Shown here: positions 41,649 through 52,679 of the stretch, piece by piece | Position numbering within the stretch: the first letter of the stretch is position 1 | How the letters are laid out: each line of letters starts with the position of its first letter | Source of the DNA: Agmasoma carcini (nom. nud.) | Taxonomy: Eukaryota > Microsporidia > Thelohaniidae | DNA: 64,000 nucleotides | NCBI GenBank assembly: GCA_029232285.1 | Contig: JAOXFI010000015.1 | Location: forward strand, 1 to 64,000 | Direction: 5' to 3' | Notes under the pieces: model-generated | Told to the model about the DNA's origin: nothing | Seen by the model: only the letters and a program-made list of their open reading frames with translations | The model's database searches: none | Position numbers and translations under genes: made by a program

Positions 41649-41725
41649 AAAATAATAAAATCTCTAAGAATATTTTTATATTATATTGACTAACTAATAT
41701 ATATTATATTATATTGACTAACTAA

Positions 41726-42442
41726 CTAACTAATATATTTATCAACAATATTCATCATCTTCTTATAAGAATTAAGTTTTTCATGTTCATCAAATAACTT
41801 ACCTTCATCTGTGAAACTTGATAAATCAGTTTCAATCTCAAATTGATCTAAAAATGTAATTTCATACTCCTTTGATAGATTTTTAGCTCCATTAGAGCCA
41901 AAAGGATTTAACCTTGATGAACAACACTTACAATTGATATAAGACATATTTTCAATAATACCAATAATTGGTACGTTATATGACTTAAAATATAAAATAG
42001 AATTAAGGCAGTCACTTAAGGCTATGTTTTGAGGTGTACTAACTAATATGATATGATCTATCTTGTGAATAAGAAATTGATGCTCTTCTGACACTCCTGG
42101 TGGTGTGTCTATGACAACATAGTCATAACCTTCAATAGAGTCAAAGAGCTTCTGAAGGAATATCAATTTTTTAGGGCCTCTCCAAATAACAGCATCTTCT
42201 TTCTTTAAAATTGAACCGAATGACAGCAAATACAAATTTTCAGATATTGAAATCGGAATAAATCCTTTTTTAGCTGCTATGACTTTCTCTTTTACACCAA
42301 ATGCACAAGAAAGACTTGGTCCACATAAATCATAGTCTAGAATCAACGTTCTACCCTTCTTAGATAGACTTATGGCTAAAAGAGAAGAAATTGTTGATTT
42401 TCCAACACCACCTTTTCCACAACAAACAGCTATGATTTTCAT
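41726..42442 (-). CDS. NBP35/CFD1-type Fe-S scaffold ATPase
   Basis: Mrp/Nbp35 ATPases build Fe-S clusters in the cytosol for nuclear and cytosolic proteins. The 238-aa protein has the deviant Walker A GKGGVGKST (9-17), switch I-like LDYDLCGPS, VIWRGPKK and DTPPGVSEEH (about 112-121). The bridging-cluster Cys are in INCKCC (C171 with C174 as CxxC). The N-terminal four-Cys ferredoxin-like motif of Nbp35 is absent, so the protein resembles Cfd1 more. But CFD1 normally acts with NBP35, which is not in this window. Tail to tail with the secreted-protein gene. Confidence 0.85.
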   Translation of the reverse strand: MKIIAVCCGKGGVGKSTISSLLAISLSKKGRTLILDYDLCGPSLSCAFGVKEKVIAAKKGFIPISISENLYLLSFGSILKKEDAVIWRGPKKLIFLQKLFDSIEGYDYVVIDTPPGVSEEHQFLIHKIDHIILVSTPQNIALSDCLNSILYFKSYNVPIIGIIENMSYINCKCCSSRLNPFGSNGAKNLSKEYEITFLDQFEIETDLSSFTDEGKLFDEHEKLNSYKKMMNIVDKYIS

Positions 42443-42803
42443 ATAAAAAAATAATTTTTTTTATTTAAAGTGAGAAAATGGTCAGTCATAATCAGCCATA
42501 GTTGTAGTGATGGTCATAGTCAGTTATAATCAGCCATAGTCGTAGTAATGGTCATAGTCAGTCATGATCAACCCTAGTCCCACCATCATCGTCCCACCTC
42601 ATAGTCACACTTTCATAATCCCACTATCATCGTCACACCTCATAGTCACACATAGCCACATATAATCACACTATCATTGTGATATACTACTTGTTATTAA
42701 TATATTACTAATCAATAATAATATCAAAAATTATAATTTCATGTTTATTTTGTTTCAATCTGAAACTCAATTCTTTATAAAAACAATAATTTCATAACTA
42801 ACA
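42443..42803. repeat. (agtcataatcagccatagt)n and (cacaccctcatagt)n tracts
   Basis: Irregular copies of gtcatagtcagt(c/t)ataatcagccatagt(c/t)gtagt occupy 42480-42570, followed by cacctcatagtcaca and catcatcgtccc units to about 42665. No gene is present. A similar tcagtcatgg tract occurs at 52.35 kb. Confidence 0.7.
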
Positions 42804-43010
42804 ATGTCTGATGTAAATGTCATTTCACATTCATTTATTTTATTTCTTTGTATTTCTATAATAATTTATATAATTGGATCTACAAAAGGATTATCAAAAT
42901 ATCCCGAATTTAAGGTAGGGCTGATAGGATGGGCTTCATTCATGTATCTATCATGGATTATAACATATTTAGCACATGTTAAACCATTTATATCACCTGA
43001 ATTTCAATAA
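42804..43010 (+). CDS. VMA9: V-ATPase V0 subunit e (Vma9)
   Basis: Subunit e is a small two-helix protein of the V0 proton channel of the vacuolar ATPase. The 68-aa sequence has two transmembrane helices (about 8-26 and 40-58). The C-terminal YLSWIITYLAHVKPFISPEF lines up with the family's [20 protein letters not shown]. Length matches Vma9. Such genes are easily missed because of their size. LCB2 starts 63 bases downstream on the same strand. Confidence 0.85.
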   Translation: MSDVNVISHSFILFLCISIIIYIIGSTKGLSKYPEFKVGLIGWASFMYLSWIITYLAHVKPFISPEFQ

Positions 43011-43073
43011 ATTAAATTATTTAAAACTTTAGTTTCATCAATTTACAAAAATCTAAAACCAATTAATTACAAA

Positions 43074-44507
43074 ATGCCATCACAAGAACTTACGTACACA
43101 GAAGTCATCACAACATATCTTTCTTTTGTTATTATGATCTTATTTGGTCATATTAGGGATCAAATAGGTAAAATATTCACACCTTCAAACTATAGTCACT
43201 TTTATCAACAAGGCAATATTCCTCCAATGTTTACTTCATTTGAAAGCTTTTTCATACGAAGAATGTATGCAAGAATCAGCGACTGTTGGAATAGACCCAT
43301 CCATGGCTCTCCTGACACTTACATCAACGTTCTATTACGTAAATCAAACAATAATAACAAATCTTTTATATTAACAGGTGATAAAACAAAATTACTAAAC
43401 ACAGGCTCTTATAACTATCTAGGAAAAGCAAAACTATCCAAAAATACACTAAAAAGTCACTTTAAGGTCTTGGAAGAGTATGGAATCAATGAATCACTGC
43501 CTTCAACTGTCAAAGAACATAAAATTATCATAAAACTAGAAAAAGATTTGGCTTCATTCATAGGTAAAGAAAATAGCATTATTTTTTCTACAGGATACGG
43601 CACCAACACATCAACAATACCAGCATTAATGAATCAATGTCTTATTTTGTCAGATGAAAAAAATCATACTTCTTTAATAGAAGGTATGAAATTATGCATT
43701 AAATCTAAAATAATAATTTTTAAGCATAACTCTATGAATGATTTAGAATCAAAATTAAGATTTTATATATCACAGGGTATGCCTGAGACAAGAGAAGCGT
43801 GGGAAAGAGTGTTTGTAGTGGTAGAAGGGCTGTATTCTATGGAAGGTACGATTCTACGACTTGAGAGACTAGTTGAATTAAAAAAGAAGTATAAATTTTA
43901 CATTTACATGGATGAGGCACATTCTATAGGGTCAATGGGTAAAACAGGGAGGGGTATATGCGAATATAAAAATATTGATCCAAATTTAGTTGATGTTCAC
44001 ATGGGAACATTTTCCAAAAGTTTTGGTGCTTGTGGAGGATACATAGCTGGTACAAGTCAATTAATAAATTATGTAAAGAATAATTGTGATTATTCTTTAT
44101 ATGGACAGCAAATGTCATTTATAGTTGCAAATCAAGTAAAAATAGCATTAAATTCGATTATTGACAATCCAAATCAATTAAAAAAACTTCTTAAAAATAC
44201 CAGGAGATTAAGAAGAGAACTAAATGGGCTAGGATTGATAGTTATTGGTGAAAAGGATAGTCCAATCATTCCTATATTGATACCTAACCCAGGCAAGCTG
44301 GCAGAGTTTTCTCGGTTGTGTATGTATGAGGGTGTTGCTGTTGTAACTGTTGGCTATCCTGCCACATCTGTCCTTACTTCAAGAGCAAGACTCTGTATTT
44401 CCTCTACACACACTTCAGAGGACATTTCAAAGATTATCGAAGTGATTAGTCGTGTAAGTAACATATTAGGATTAAATCAAAGAAAGAAGCAAATAAACAA
44501 ATATTAA
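43074..44507 (+). CDS. LCB2: Serine palmitoyltransferase subunit 2 (LCB2)
   Basis: This is the catalytic subunit of serine palmitoyltransferase, the partner of LCB1 at 18286-19623. The 477-aa protein has an N-terminal membrane segment (about 12-26), PTSINVLLRKSN-like ISDCWNRPIHGSPD, and LNTGSYNYLGKAK. The alpha-oxoamine synthase core follows: ENSIIFSTGYGTN, VVEGLYSMEGTI, MDEAHSIGSMGKTGRG with D280 and H283, and GTFSKSFGACGGY with the PLP lysine K315. All key residues are present. The length is slightly less than the roughly 560 aa of fungal LCB2. The catalytic Lys here and its absence in LCB1 give a complete heterodimer. Confidence 0.95.
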   Translation: MPSQELTYTEVITTYLSFVIMILFGHIRDQIGKIFTPSNYSHFYQQGNIPPMFTSFESFFIRRMYARISDCWNRPIHGSPDTYINVLLRKSNNNNKSFILTGDKTKLLNTGSYNYLGKAKLSKNTLKSHFKVLEEYGINESLPSTVKEHKIIIKLEKDLASFIGKENSIIFSTGYGTNTSTIPALMNQCLILSDEKNHTSLIEGMKLCIKSKIIIFKHNSMNDLESKLRFYISQGMPETREAWERVFVVVEGLYSMEGTILRLERLVELKKKYKFYIYMDEAHSIGSMGKTGRGICEYKNIDPNLVDVHMGTFSKSFGACGGYIAGTSQLINYVKNNCDYSLYGQQMSFIVANQVKIALNSIIDNPNQLKKLLKNTRRLRRELNGLGLIVIGEKDSPIIPILIPNPGKLAEFSRLCMYEGVAVVTVGYPATSVLTSRARLCISSTHTSEDISKIIEVISRVSNILGLNQRKKQINKY

Positions 44508-44873
44508 ATTTATTAAAAAAATCTTTTATATATAATATTGCAGTTTTTTTAATTTAAAAAATAATAGTATAAAATTTGATGAATAGTCTTATTGATACAA
44601 CGGTTAGAATTTTTCATATTACTATAAAGCTAATGAATCAGAAACCCAATTAATTCATTTCGTAATAGAAACAATTTTTATGTAACGATAATATTCTAAA
44701 TATTTTGATACGGAGAACTTTCGTGATTGATTATATCAAAATGAAAAGTATTGAAAATGGTTAACACGAAAGAGATCAATTATATGTTTTATTAAAAAGT
44801 TACTAGTTGTTATACCAATTATTGACTTTCATCTAAAATATCTATTTATTGTTGATTTTCGTTACTAACTATA
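44508..44873. other. AT-rich gap before a Tc1 element
   Basis: About 370 bp without a gene. Nothing recognisable. Confidence 0.4.
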
Positions 44874-44875
44874 TA

Positions 44876-45831
44876 CAGTACTTCAAAAAAGGCGAAAATC
44901 CCAAAAGTTTATTAAAAATATAATTAGAGTATATCTGAAATGTTTTTAAAATTGCACATTTTATATGATTTTTTAATTAAATTCTGATTAAAACCCAGAC
45001 ATTTTAGTTTAAAAAGATGTATTGACACCCTTTGGCAGTAAAATCCCTTAAATCCTTCACTCACAGAATCTACCAGTGTTATACAAAATACAGTACTGAT
45101 ATTTAACCACTTTTTATTATTTTTGTTTTAAATGGGTCCATGGATGTTCTAATGGGTTCTGTGAAAGCTATTCTGATGCCATCTTACTTTTATGCTTAAA
45201 ATCATTGTTTTGTTAAAATTTTCGTGTCTCTCATTAAAATTATTGCTAAATATTTGAGCATAATATAGAAAATAAAAAACTCTTTTATAAACACTATTTC
45301 TATTCATACAATCCCAACCAAAGGTTTTCTTTTTATCTATTCAATAATCGTCGATTTTCTTTCTTCAAGTGTCATATTTGCTTTTAGAGTTATTATAAAT
45401 TTCAAAAAAAAATTAATCTGAAAAACCTTAGTAAACTATCTTTGATTCCAAAAAGATACCATTTTGCAACTCTTGGGCTATTAATTATCTGCGAATTTGA
45501 TGCTTTTTCTTTAGAAAATGATGCTTACTCTAATGACGGACAATCATGTTTGATTCATTTTCGATCATTTTTATATTTTAGCATTTCGTGTGAAGTTTTA
45601 ATTCTTTTAATTGTAAATATCGCTAATTACAATTGTTTTTACCTTCTTGATTATTCTTATATTTTCTAGAGTGACTTGCATCGAATATTCTTTAAGTCGG
45701 TTTTTGCATTGATTTCGCGTATTGAAACCCCCATGGAAAATAGCTAAAAAATAAAAAGTATTGCATATTTACGTATATGATTAGACTTCAATTTTAGTTT
45801 TATTTTGTATTTTCGGTTTTTTAGAGTATTG
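44876..45831 (-). mobile_element. Tc1/mariner element, second copy of the 9.7-kb family
   Basis: The left end cagtacttcaaaaaaggcgaaaat and the inverted right end (caatactctaaaaaaccgaaaat when complemented) are both flanked by TA (44874-44875 and 45832-45833). The interior is homologous and in the same order as the element at 9657-10904. Compare tttaaatgggtccatggatgttct with tttaaataaacccatagatgttct, and gaatctaccag with aaaatctaccag. It is about 290 bp shorter through internal deletions, and the transposase is destroyed. Open frames at 45442-45669 are antisense noise. Confidence 0.75.
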
Positions 45832-45833
45832 TA

Positions 45834-46770
45834 TGTTTAGGTATCGTTTATAATATTGTTAAAAATAAAATAATTGGTAATTATAAACAAAAATCGTATG
45901 CACAAAAACAAATTTTGTTAATTTTGATTTTCAATAATTCACCCACAAAAAAACACCACTGAATAAAAGAAAATAAAATTCGTCTTTTTATTATTGTAAA
46001 TATATTTAGAAACAATTTCTATCAAACCCCCATTAAATTGAAAGAATAGACACGTCAAAAATTTAGTTAAAATTATCAGAGTAAGCATTAAAAAATGTTT
46101 TATTTGATTATGAGATTGGTATTGCTTTTATGATTTAAATAAATAATTTAAAAACTTTGTGAGTCAGTAATTTTAAATTTATAAATTAAACAATTAAATT
46201 CGCGGTGGTCATCTAATATTCTGGGCTGTAGTAATTAAAAAAATGTTTAACATTAGTTTGAAATATTTCGGCGAACAATATTAAATTTTTCGTTATTAAT
46301 TTGAATTCAAAAATCCCTATAATATAAAAATCTAAAACACAACCAGATTCGCACTAATAACATTTTTGATAATAATATTGAAATGAAATAATTTAAAACG
46401 TTTAAACAAATTTAAATTCTAAATGAACTAAATTTTTTTAAGAAATGAAGATTTTTGAAAGGAAAGGTTTATACTGTGTAGAACAATGCAAATTCTAAAT
46501 ATTGTTTGATTTTATAAAGAAGAAACACATTCTATGTTGTGTAAGTAACAAGGGTAGCTTTGTTTTAAAATGATTAAATAAATTATTCAAAAATTTTACA
46601 GGTAAAATATCCAAATATAATCAAAATGTAATTTAAATGTAAAAACCCCATTTTTATTATTTAATTTTAGGAATATGGGATCTTGTGTTTTCCCACATTT
46701 AAGAAAAAATACCAAAAATTACCACGTTTAATTTTGAAAACGAGGTTGTAATAATTCCACTAATGTTATA
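45834..46770. other. AT-rich desert
   Basis: About 900 bp between a Tc1 and a Merlin relic. No gene or repeat is recognised. Its slightly mixed composition suggests eroded transposon sequence. Confidence 0.35.
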
Positions 46771-46774
46771 AATA

Positions 46775-47530
46775 TTCTAAGAAAGAAAGTGTTCTTCATT
46801 TCATAGTTTATCGGTGTGGCTGTAAAATCCTTCTTAGGGAAGTAAAGTGTGTGCGTTCAATTGATAATATAAAATTTGTTTGTTATAAAAGTGGTTGTAT
46901 CAATTTTAAAAAGAATAAGCAATCAAATATCCTTTTTTAGCTATTTAAGATATTTATGAGAAAATAATTATATTAAGTTTTTAGGTGGTTCGAGAACATA
47001 CACAAATCTACTAAATTTTGAGAGCTTAATTTGTCTTAAAGTTTATCAAATAAGCTTTACTAAAAAATACGAGAGAGAATAAAAATATATTATGATGATT
47101 TTCTAATGATGCTAGGTTGTTTAGGTGTGATTTGCCAATTTGATGAATCTATGTTTAAGTATAAGCAAAAATACCATCAAGGAAAAGTTGGTGATAAGCT
47201 AGGTGGTACTTGATATTGCAGATACATCTGCATCAACTTTAAAGTGTTTTGTTAAGGATAGGAGTGCAGAGAGTACTATAATATGGTGTAGTGAATGGCG
47301 TAGTTATATGAATTTAATCAATTTAAATTTTTATCATTCAATAATTAATCATGGTTTTAATGGTGTTCATTTTAAAATATTGATTCTTTATGGAATAAAT
47401 AAAAAAGAGATTTAAACATATGATGGATTCTAATACTGGGTTGTTAGAATTGTATTCACTTGAGTGGTTGTGGAAAGAAAATATTGCGAGAAGCAATTAT
47501 GATCGTTTCCTTGATTTAATAATTTAATCA
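46775..47530 (+). pseudogene. Merlin (ISXO2-like) transposase relic
   Basis: The plus-strand reading near 47110-47190 is LGVICQFDESMFKYKQKYHQGK, the 'G.G...eiDESkf.krKyhrG' first catalytic box. At 47203-47290 DIADTSASTLKCFVKDRSAESTII follows (compare 'V.DRSA.Tl...I'). Then comes INHGFNGVHF near 47345, and near 47430-47500 DSNTGLLELYSLEWLWKENI, matching 'TG..t..iE..W...K'. Frameshifts and stops break it. A Cys-rich reading near 46800-46880 could be the upstream zinc-finger-like part. The 69-codon open piece at 47203 is part of this relic, not a gene. Confidence 0.6.
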
Positions 47531-48581
47531 ATATGTTTTCAATATTATTTTTATATTTGAGAAAAAATACTAGATCTAAATTATGTATCTTCATCTAAGG
47601 TTCTAAGCCCAAATATTCATGAACAACACATATAAAATCAATATCAATTTAATTATTTTCAATAAAACATCAAAACCGATATTTTTATTTCTTTAAAATT
47701 AATCGTTTCGTTTGTATAAAATAATTTGAATTTATGTACAATAATTCATCACGAAATATAACGGTTTTCCAACCGAACTCTACTAATAATTTATAAAGAA
47801 GTTCTGTTGTTGGATTAAGTACCAATTAAACATAAAAATTAGAAGGTATTAAATTATAAATAATTCCTAAACACCCCCGCTATCATGAAATATCTTTCTA
47901 GTTAAACATATATTTGTAAATTATGTCATCATAAACAAGCAAAGCCGGATTTTATTAAATTGTGTATATTTTTGATTAAATTCAACATTAGATCAATCAA
48001 AATTAGGTTTCATAATAAATGCAATATAAAATGATTAAAAAATCTATGAACTAAAAACTAAACACATTTTTGAAAATGATTGCAGTTTCTTTTATGGTAC
48101 TTAAATGTACATATCAATATTTCTTTTATTAACTGTAACCTTTGACTACAATATATACTTATATTCAACATATAATATTATATTTAATATATTTCGTTCT
48201 CTTCCAAATTCAATTGCTGAATCATAATATTTTACAAATCACGCAAAAAAGAATGACTCATAGAAGTTCAATTGATAATTTATGTATTTTTATAGTCAAA
48301 ACGTATACTGTTAATAATGTACAATAGAAACAATATTATTGAATTATAAGAAATCAACAAGTAAAAACACAGAGAATTTATTCATCAGCTCATAAGCTTT
48401 AATATATTATTAACTTAAGTATATATTTTAAATTATAATATATAATATATAATATATAACTTACTAACTTATCTGACTGACTAACTAATCTAACTTACTA
48501 ACTAACCAATATATAATAAATAACTTAAAATTACTTTTTATAAAATAATTTTTATTTTTTTAAAAAAATATTTCAAAGCCA
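47531..48581. other. AT-rich intergenic stretch
   Basis: No gene. It ends with a (actaactaatctaactt)n run at about 48464-48520 before the SQT1-like gene. Similar actaactaac runs occur at 41687-41730 and 49485-49497. Confidence 0.4.
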
Positions 48582-49487
48582 ATGGAAGATGAAATTTATA
48601 CAGTACATGCAGATAAACACTCAAACAAGATAATTTACGGTGGTAACGACCAGAAAGTGATGGTATACGACCATACACAAGATTATATGATCACAATGGT
48701 AGAAAACTACTCAGATTCAATACTATATGTCAAATTTGTAGATTCTCACAAATTTATAGTTGTTACATTAGATGGTCTAATCTCTCTTTTGACTACTGAA
48801 GAGGAATTAGCATCCTATGACTTAGAAGCTGATCTTAGTGTTGCTTACTTTGATCAAAAACTAATAGTTGGCTCACAGGATGGTCAAATTTGGATATTTG
48901 ACAATGAAATCAACCTCATCAACACCTTTACATTCCATTATACCGAAATTTGCAATATTTCTATTATAAACGACAAAGAATACGCAAGTATGAGTTCAGA
49001 AAAATTCATCATTTTTAATCAAAATGGCAAAATTTTAGTTGAAAAGAAAATGAATGAAGGCAACTGCTTTAAATACATTAAAAATGATATTTTTTGTATA
49101 GGAAAGCAAAATAAAATGCAAATGTTCAAAGAAAACAATTTTTTATTTGAATTTAAAACACCTAACACAATAGAATCACTTGAATATGTTGAAAAAAATA
49201 TTGTAATTGCTGGTGATTTTGATTATTTATATTTAATTGATACAGCAAATAATTATTCATCATTTAAGTTGCACATTGGGTTTAAAATATACAAAACAAA
49301 GCATTTACACGATTATTTAATTGGTTTTAGCACATTTTGTGATAAAATAGGAATCGTTGATATTAGAAGTGTTGATACACTTAAAATATTTGATACTGGA
49401 GTAGGAATGGGCTTTGATTTTGATTTTAAAGATGATAAGGCATTTATAGCTGGTGTTGATGGATTTAATACAATAAATATAAATTGA
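48582..49487 (+). CDS. WD-repeat protein, SQT1/AAMP-like
   Basis: A 301-aa seven-blade-type propeller. The order of blades resembles Sqt1/AAMP: ADKHSNKIIYGGNDQKVMVYD (compare 'atGGeDd.ayvW'), DSILYVKFVDSHKFIVVTLDGLISL (compare 'HkDSV....FS.dg..vatg.mdG'), then SYDLEADLSVAYFDQKLIVGSQDGQIWIFD (compare the 'dlewm.WHp..pvLl.GtaDG..wmw' blade). Sqt1 is the chaperone of ribosomal protein uL16 (L10). WD motifs are weak and the match is by pattern order, so other WD proteins remain possible. ttcaaagcca-ATGG precedes the start. Confidence 0.5.
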   Translation: MEDEIYTVHADKHSNKIIYGGNDQKVMVYDHTQDYMITMVENYSDSILYVKFVDSHKFIVVTLDGLISLLTTEEELASYDLEADLSVAYFDQKLIVGSQDGQIWIFDNEINLINTFTFHYTEICNISIINDKEYASMSSEKFIIFNQNGKILVEKKMNEGNCFKYIKNDIFCIGKQNKMQMFKENNFLFEFKTPNTIESLEYVEKNIVIAGDFDYLYLIDTANNYSSFKLHIGFKIYKTKHLHDYLIGFSTFCDKIGIVDIRSVDTLKIFDTGVGMGFDFDFKDDKAFIAGVDGFNTININ

Positions 49488-49569
49488 CTAACTAACAACT
49501 TATTACTATATATATTAATATAATTATTCTAATATTTAAATAACTTTTATATAATCAAAAACAATATCT

Positions 49570-52173
49570 TTAATGATAAGAATGAATGATATAAGGCTTG
49601 ATATCAAACAATTCATGCGCAAGTAGTTCATCTTTGGTCACTTTTTTAACTTCTTCAATCATCTTTTGGTTATAATCTAAATCAATAGCACAATTATTGA
49701 AGTATTGAGATTCAACAAAGCTAAAATACTCACCAATATTGAAGAAATCTTCACTATAATTATTAATCAAGCTATTTCTGTTAGTCTCAAACTCTTCTAC
49801 TGTCATTCCAACCAATTCTTCTTTAAATTCACTTACAAATCTTAAAATTCTATTTTTTAAAAAATCAAAACTTTTTTCACTTTGAATATTAAACATGAAA
49901 AAGACATGACCAGAAACAATAATTTCACTAGTGAAAACCGCATATCCCAACTCTTCTTTAGTTCTTAAAGCATCAAAAAATTTCTCCTTTGTTAACTGAT
50001 TAAAGAAATTACAAAGGGCTAATGACTTAGTCGATAGATCACCACTATTAAACTTATAGAACAATGAGGTAAAGGTGTTAAGCTTATCAGCACTCTTAAA
50101 TGTAAAGTTTTCAGAACTAGGCTTTATCTCTAAAGGTTCAACTTCCATCGCTACATCACATGAAACACTCTTAAACAATTCAAACACCTTTTCATACTCA
50201 AGATTACCCACAACAATCAATTCTGTATAAAAATTTTCAGGTGCCTTAAGTTCAGATTCTTTAATATTTTTTACAACTTTTAAGGACTCTTCCGAAGTCA
50301 TAAAATCTTTTATCATACTCGATTTAAGCATATTCCTAGCCCTTCTAAAAGGTGTAGTATTGCAATCAGAAACATACGAATCAACAATACCACTTTTGCA
50401 TAGATCAAATTTATCATAATCTGGATCTTTGAATTCTTTCATAAATATTTTAGCCATTTCAACAATATTTGCATTCAATCCATTAATTTTAATTTGAAGA
50501 CCAAATTCCTTAAAAATAAAATCAACCTCAACATGTGAATTTATAAGCTCACGATAATATTTTTGTTCAAAGTGCTCAAGAACACACTTCGTATGTAAAA
50601 TTAGATGTTCAGAGCTCTTTAAATAATCTTTACACTTTATATTGATACAAATCTCAGCCTCAGGTATGTTAAATCGCTTTTCAAAAGCAAATACTATTTT
50701 ACCATTATCAAATTCATCAACCCTCAATCTATCACCAGATTCAATAAGATTTACATCATCATCACTCAGGATCTTCTCTTCAGCCTTATAACTCTCAAAT
50801 TCATACTCATCACCTACTTTATACTCAATATCGTAATATTTTTCTTTCTTTTCAAACTCTCCATCCTGAGAATAAAGCAAAATCAACCACTCATCATAAT
50901 TTGACATTTGAGAGATCAAAATACTTAAAAGCTCATCATCATATTCTTCAAAGAGATATTCATAATTGTTTATGTTCTCTATAGGTATATATTGCATAAT
51001 CTCACAATTTCTTACACATATATCAATTGGTTCTTCATTTTGTAAATATTTGTACTCAACTGACTTGATTTTTCTTAATCTCTCATATTCCATTTTTGAA
51101 GGCTTGAGGGCCCTTAAGTAGGCTACAAACATATCTAAGACTCGTTTGTGATTCTTATAGCCATCATCTGTTAGATCAAAGGTTACATCAAGGCTTAAAT
51201 AGTCTTTATACTCCTCAACATCAAATGTAGCATCATGAATGTAATCGTTATCCTTCATATTAGAAATCAAAGAACCTTCCTCCTCAGATTCAAGTATGAA
51301 CATCAAATATTCATATGGATTTTTTTTGAATAGTCTAAGACATGATGGAAGTATCATATGAATATTTAAGCTATAATTATTTTCTAAAGGCTTAACATGG
51401 ATGATTCTTGAAGTATAATCATTAAGATAAAGCTTATGATGATTTATGTCCAATTTAGAAACATCACAAATATTCAAATCCTTAAGATTGTGAGTGATTG
51501 AATTATTATTACAAATTTCGCCAAAAAAGGTTTTAGCCATTTCTAATAATTCCTCTTTCGATTCTTTACCATAAAGACACACACACATTTTATCACTGGA
51601 GTATTTCTCAGTCCAAAACTTACGTAAGGCGGTGTAAATACCATCTTTGTTGAGGGTTTCATTGTTACCGATTCTAAATTCATTTTCAACGATACCTTTC
51701 TTCATAAATTCAGTTCTTACTGCTTCAATTCTGAAATATTTATTGACTAGTGAATTTTTATATTCAGAATCAACAGCATTTACTTCTCTGTTGACGCTGT
51801 TTTCCTTAAGAAGTGGACATAGGAAAAAGCCTGATAATATGTCCAAGGATTCTCTTAGATCGTCTGGATTAACATCATGGTAGTAAACAGTGGTTAAAGG
51901 CTTTGTGAAAGCGTTAGTCCTACCGTTATGAGATGAAATAAAGTTCATATATTTATTCTCTGATTGATGCTTATCTGAACCCATAAAAAGCATGTGCTCA
52001 AGGAAATGTGCTAAACCTGGGAACCCTTCAGGTTCATCAAAACTTCCAACTTGAACCGATAGAGCAACAGATGACTTCTTAGTCTTAGGATCACTCATTA
52101 CTAAAACCTTTAGACCATTTGAAAGAACAATATAACCATAATCTGCATTGTCACAGTTACTTTTGTTTATCAT
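49570..52173 (-). CDS. STE23: Insulinase-family metalloprotease (STE23/IDE-like)
   Basis: M16A zinc protease that degrades or matures short peptides. The 867-aa protein carries the inverted zinc motif HFLEH (H56, E59, H60) and, 77 residues after H60, the third ligand E137 (VDSEYKN), the same spacing as in IDE. It shows the family order GLAHFLEHMLFMGS, SHNGRTNAFT, YYHDV, then the middle and C-terminal M16 domains with LGYAVFTSEIIVSGHVFFMFNIQS (compare 'LGYvv......r.......iq') and NYSEDFFNIGEYF. Length is about 100-150 below yeast Ste23. No signal peptide or membrane helix. agcc-ATG precedes it. Confidence 0.9.
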   Translation of the reverse strand: MINKSNCDNADYGYIVLSNGLKVLVMSDPKTKKSSVALSVQVGSFDEPEGFPGLAHFLEHMLFMGSDKHQSENKYMNFISSHNGRTNAFTKPLTTVYYHDVNPDDLRESLDILSGFFLCPLLKENSVNREVNAVDSEYKNSLVNKYFRIEAVRTEFMKKGIVENEFRIGNNETLNKDGIYTALRKFWTEKYSSDKMCVCLYGKESKEELLEMAKTFFGEICNNNSITHNLKDLNICDVSKLDINHHKLYLNDYTSRIIHVKPLENNYSLNIHMILPSCLRLFKKNPYEYLMFILESEEEGSLISNMKDNDYIHDATFDVEEYKDYLSLDVTFDLTDDGYKNHKRVLDMFVAYLRALKPSKMEYERLRKIKSVEYKYLQNEEPIDICVRNCEIMQYIPIENINNYEYLFEEYDDELLSILISQMSNYDEWLILLYSQDGEFEKKEKYYDIEYKVGDEYEFESYKAEEKILSDDDVNLIESGDRLRVDEFDNGKIVFAFEKRFNIPEAEICINIKCKDYLKSSEHLILHTKCVLEHFEQKYYRELINSHVEVDFIFKEFGLQIKINGLNANIVEMAKIFMKEFKDPDYDKFDLCKSGIVDSYVSDCNTTPFRRARNMLKSSMIKDFMTSEESLKVVKNIKESELKAPENFYTELIVVGNLEYEKVFELFKSVSCDVAMEVEPLEIKPSSENFTFKSADKLNTFTSLFYKFNSGDLSTKSLALCNFFNQLTKEKFFDALRTKEELGYAVFTSEIIVSGHVFFMFNIQSEKSFDFLKNRILRFVSEFKEELVGMTVEEFETNRNSLINNYSEDFFNIGEYFSFVESQYFNNCAIDLDYNQKMIEEVKKVTKDELLAHELFDIKPYIIHSYH

Positions 52174-52679
52174 GGCTAAAATTTTTATTGAATGTTTATA
52201 TAAAATAAAATGTATTATTGTTAATCTAAAATAATTATAAATGTGATATATACTTCCTTTTAATTAAATATCATAATTTTAGATTATAGTTTATATAATA
52301 TAGCATAGTTTATCAATTAGTTGTCAATTAATTAGTCAGTCATAGCCAGGTCATATCATATCGGTCAGTCATGGTTGGTCGTGGTCAGTCATGGTCAATC
52401 GTGGTCAATCGTGGTCAGTCATGGTCAGTTAGTTAAGTCAGGTCAGGTCAATCATAATTATCAACGCAACTATCCTTAATATTCATTAACTTACACCTTA
52501 AGAATAACTTATAGAGTTAATAAATGAATTGTGATTATATTTTGATTTACTGAACAATGGACTATCCCAAATTATTTTTGATGGTCTATATTTAATTTTA
52601 TAAAATTCAAAACATTTAACAATGATATGTAAATTTAATATTTTAAAAAAATAAATACCATAAAACATATAAATTTTAT
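52174..52679. other. Intergenic region with (tcagtcatggtcaatcgtgg)n repeats
   Basis: At 52320-52445 there is a run of ggtcagtcatggtcaatcgtgg-like units, GC-richer than the surroundings, related in style to the tract at 42.5 kb. No gene. Confidence 0.6.

Noticed and set aside
47203..47415. Independent small gene with DRSAESTII segment
   Set aside because: The reading and its flanks form the order of a Merlin transposase, so it is a piece of that relic.
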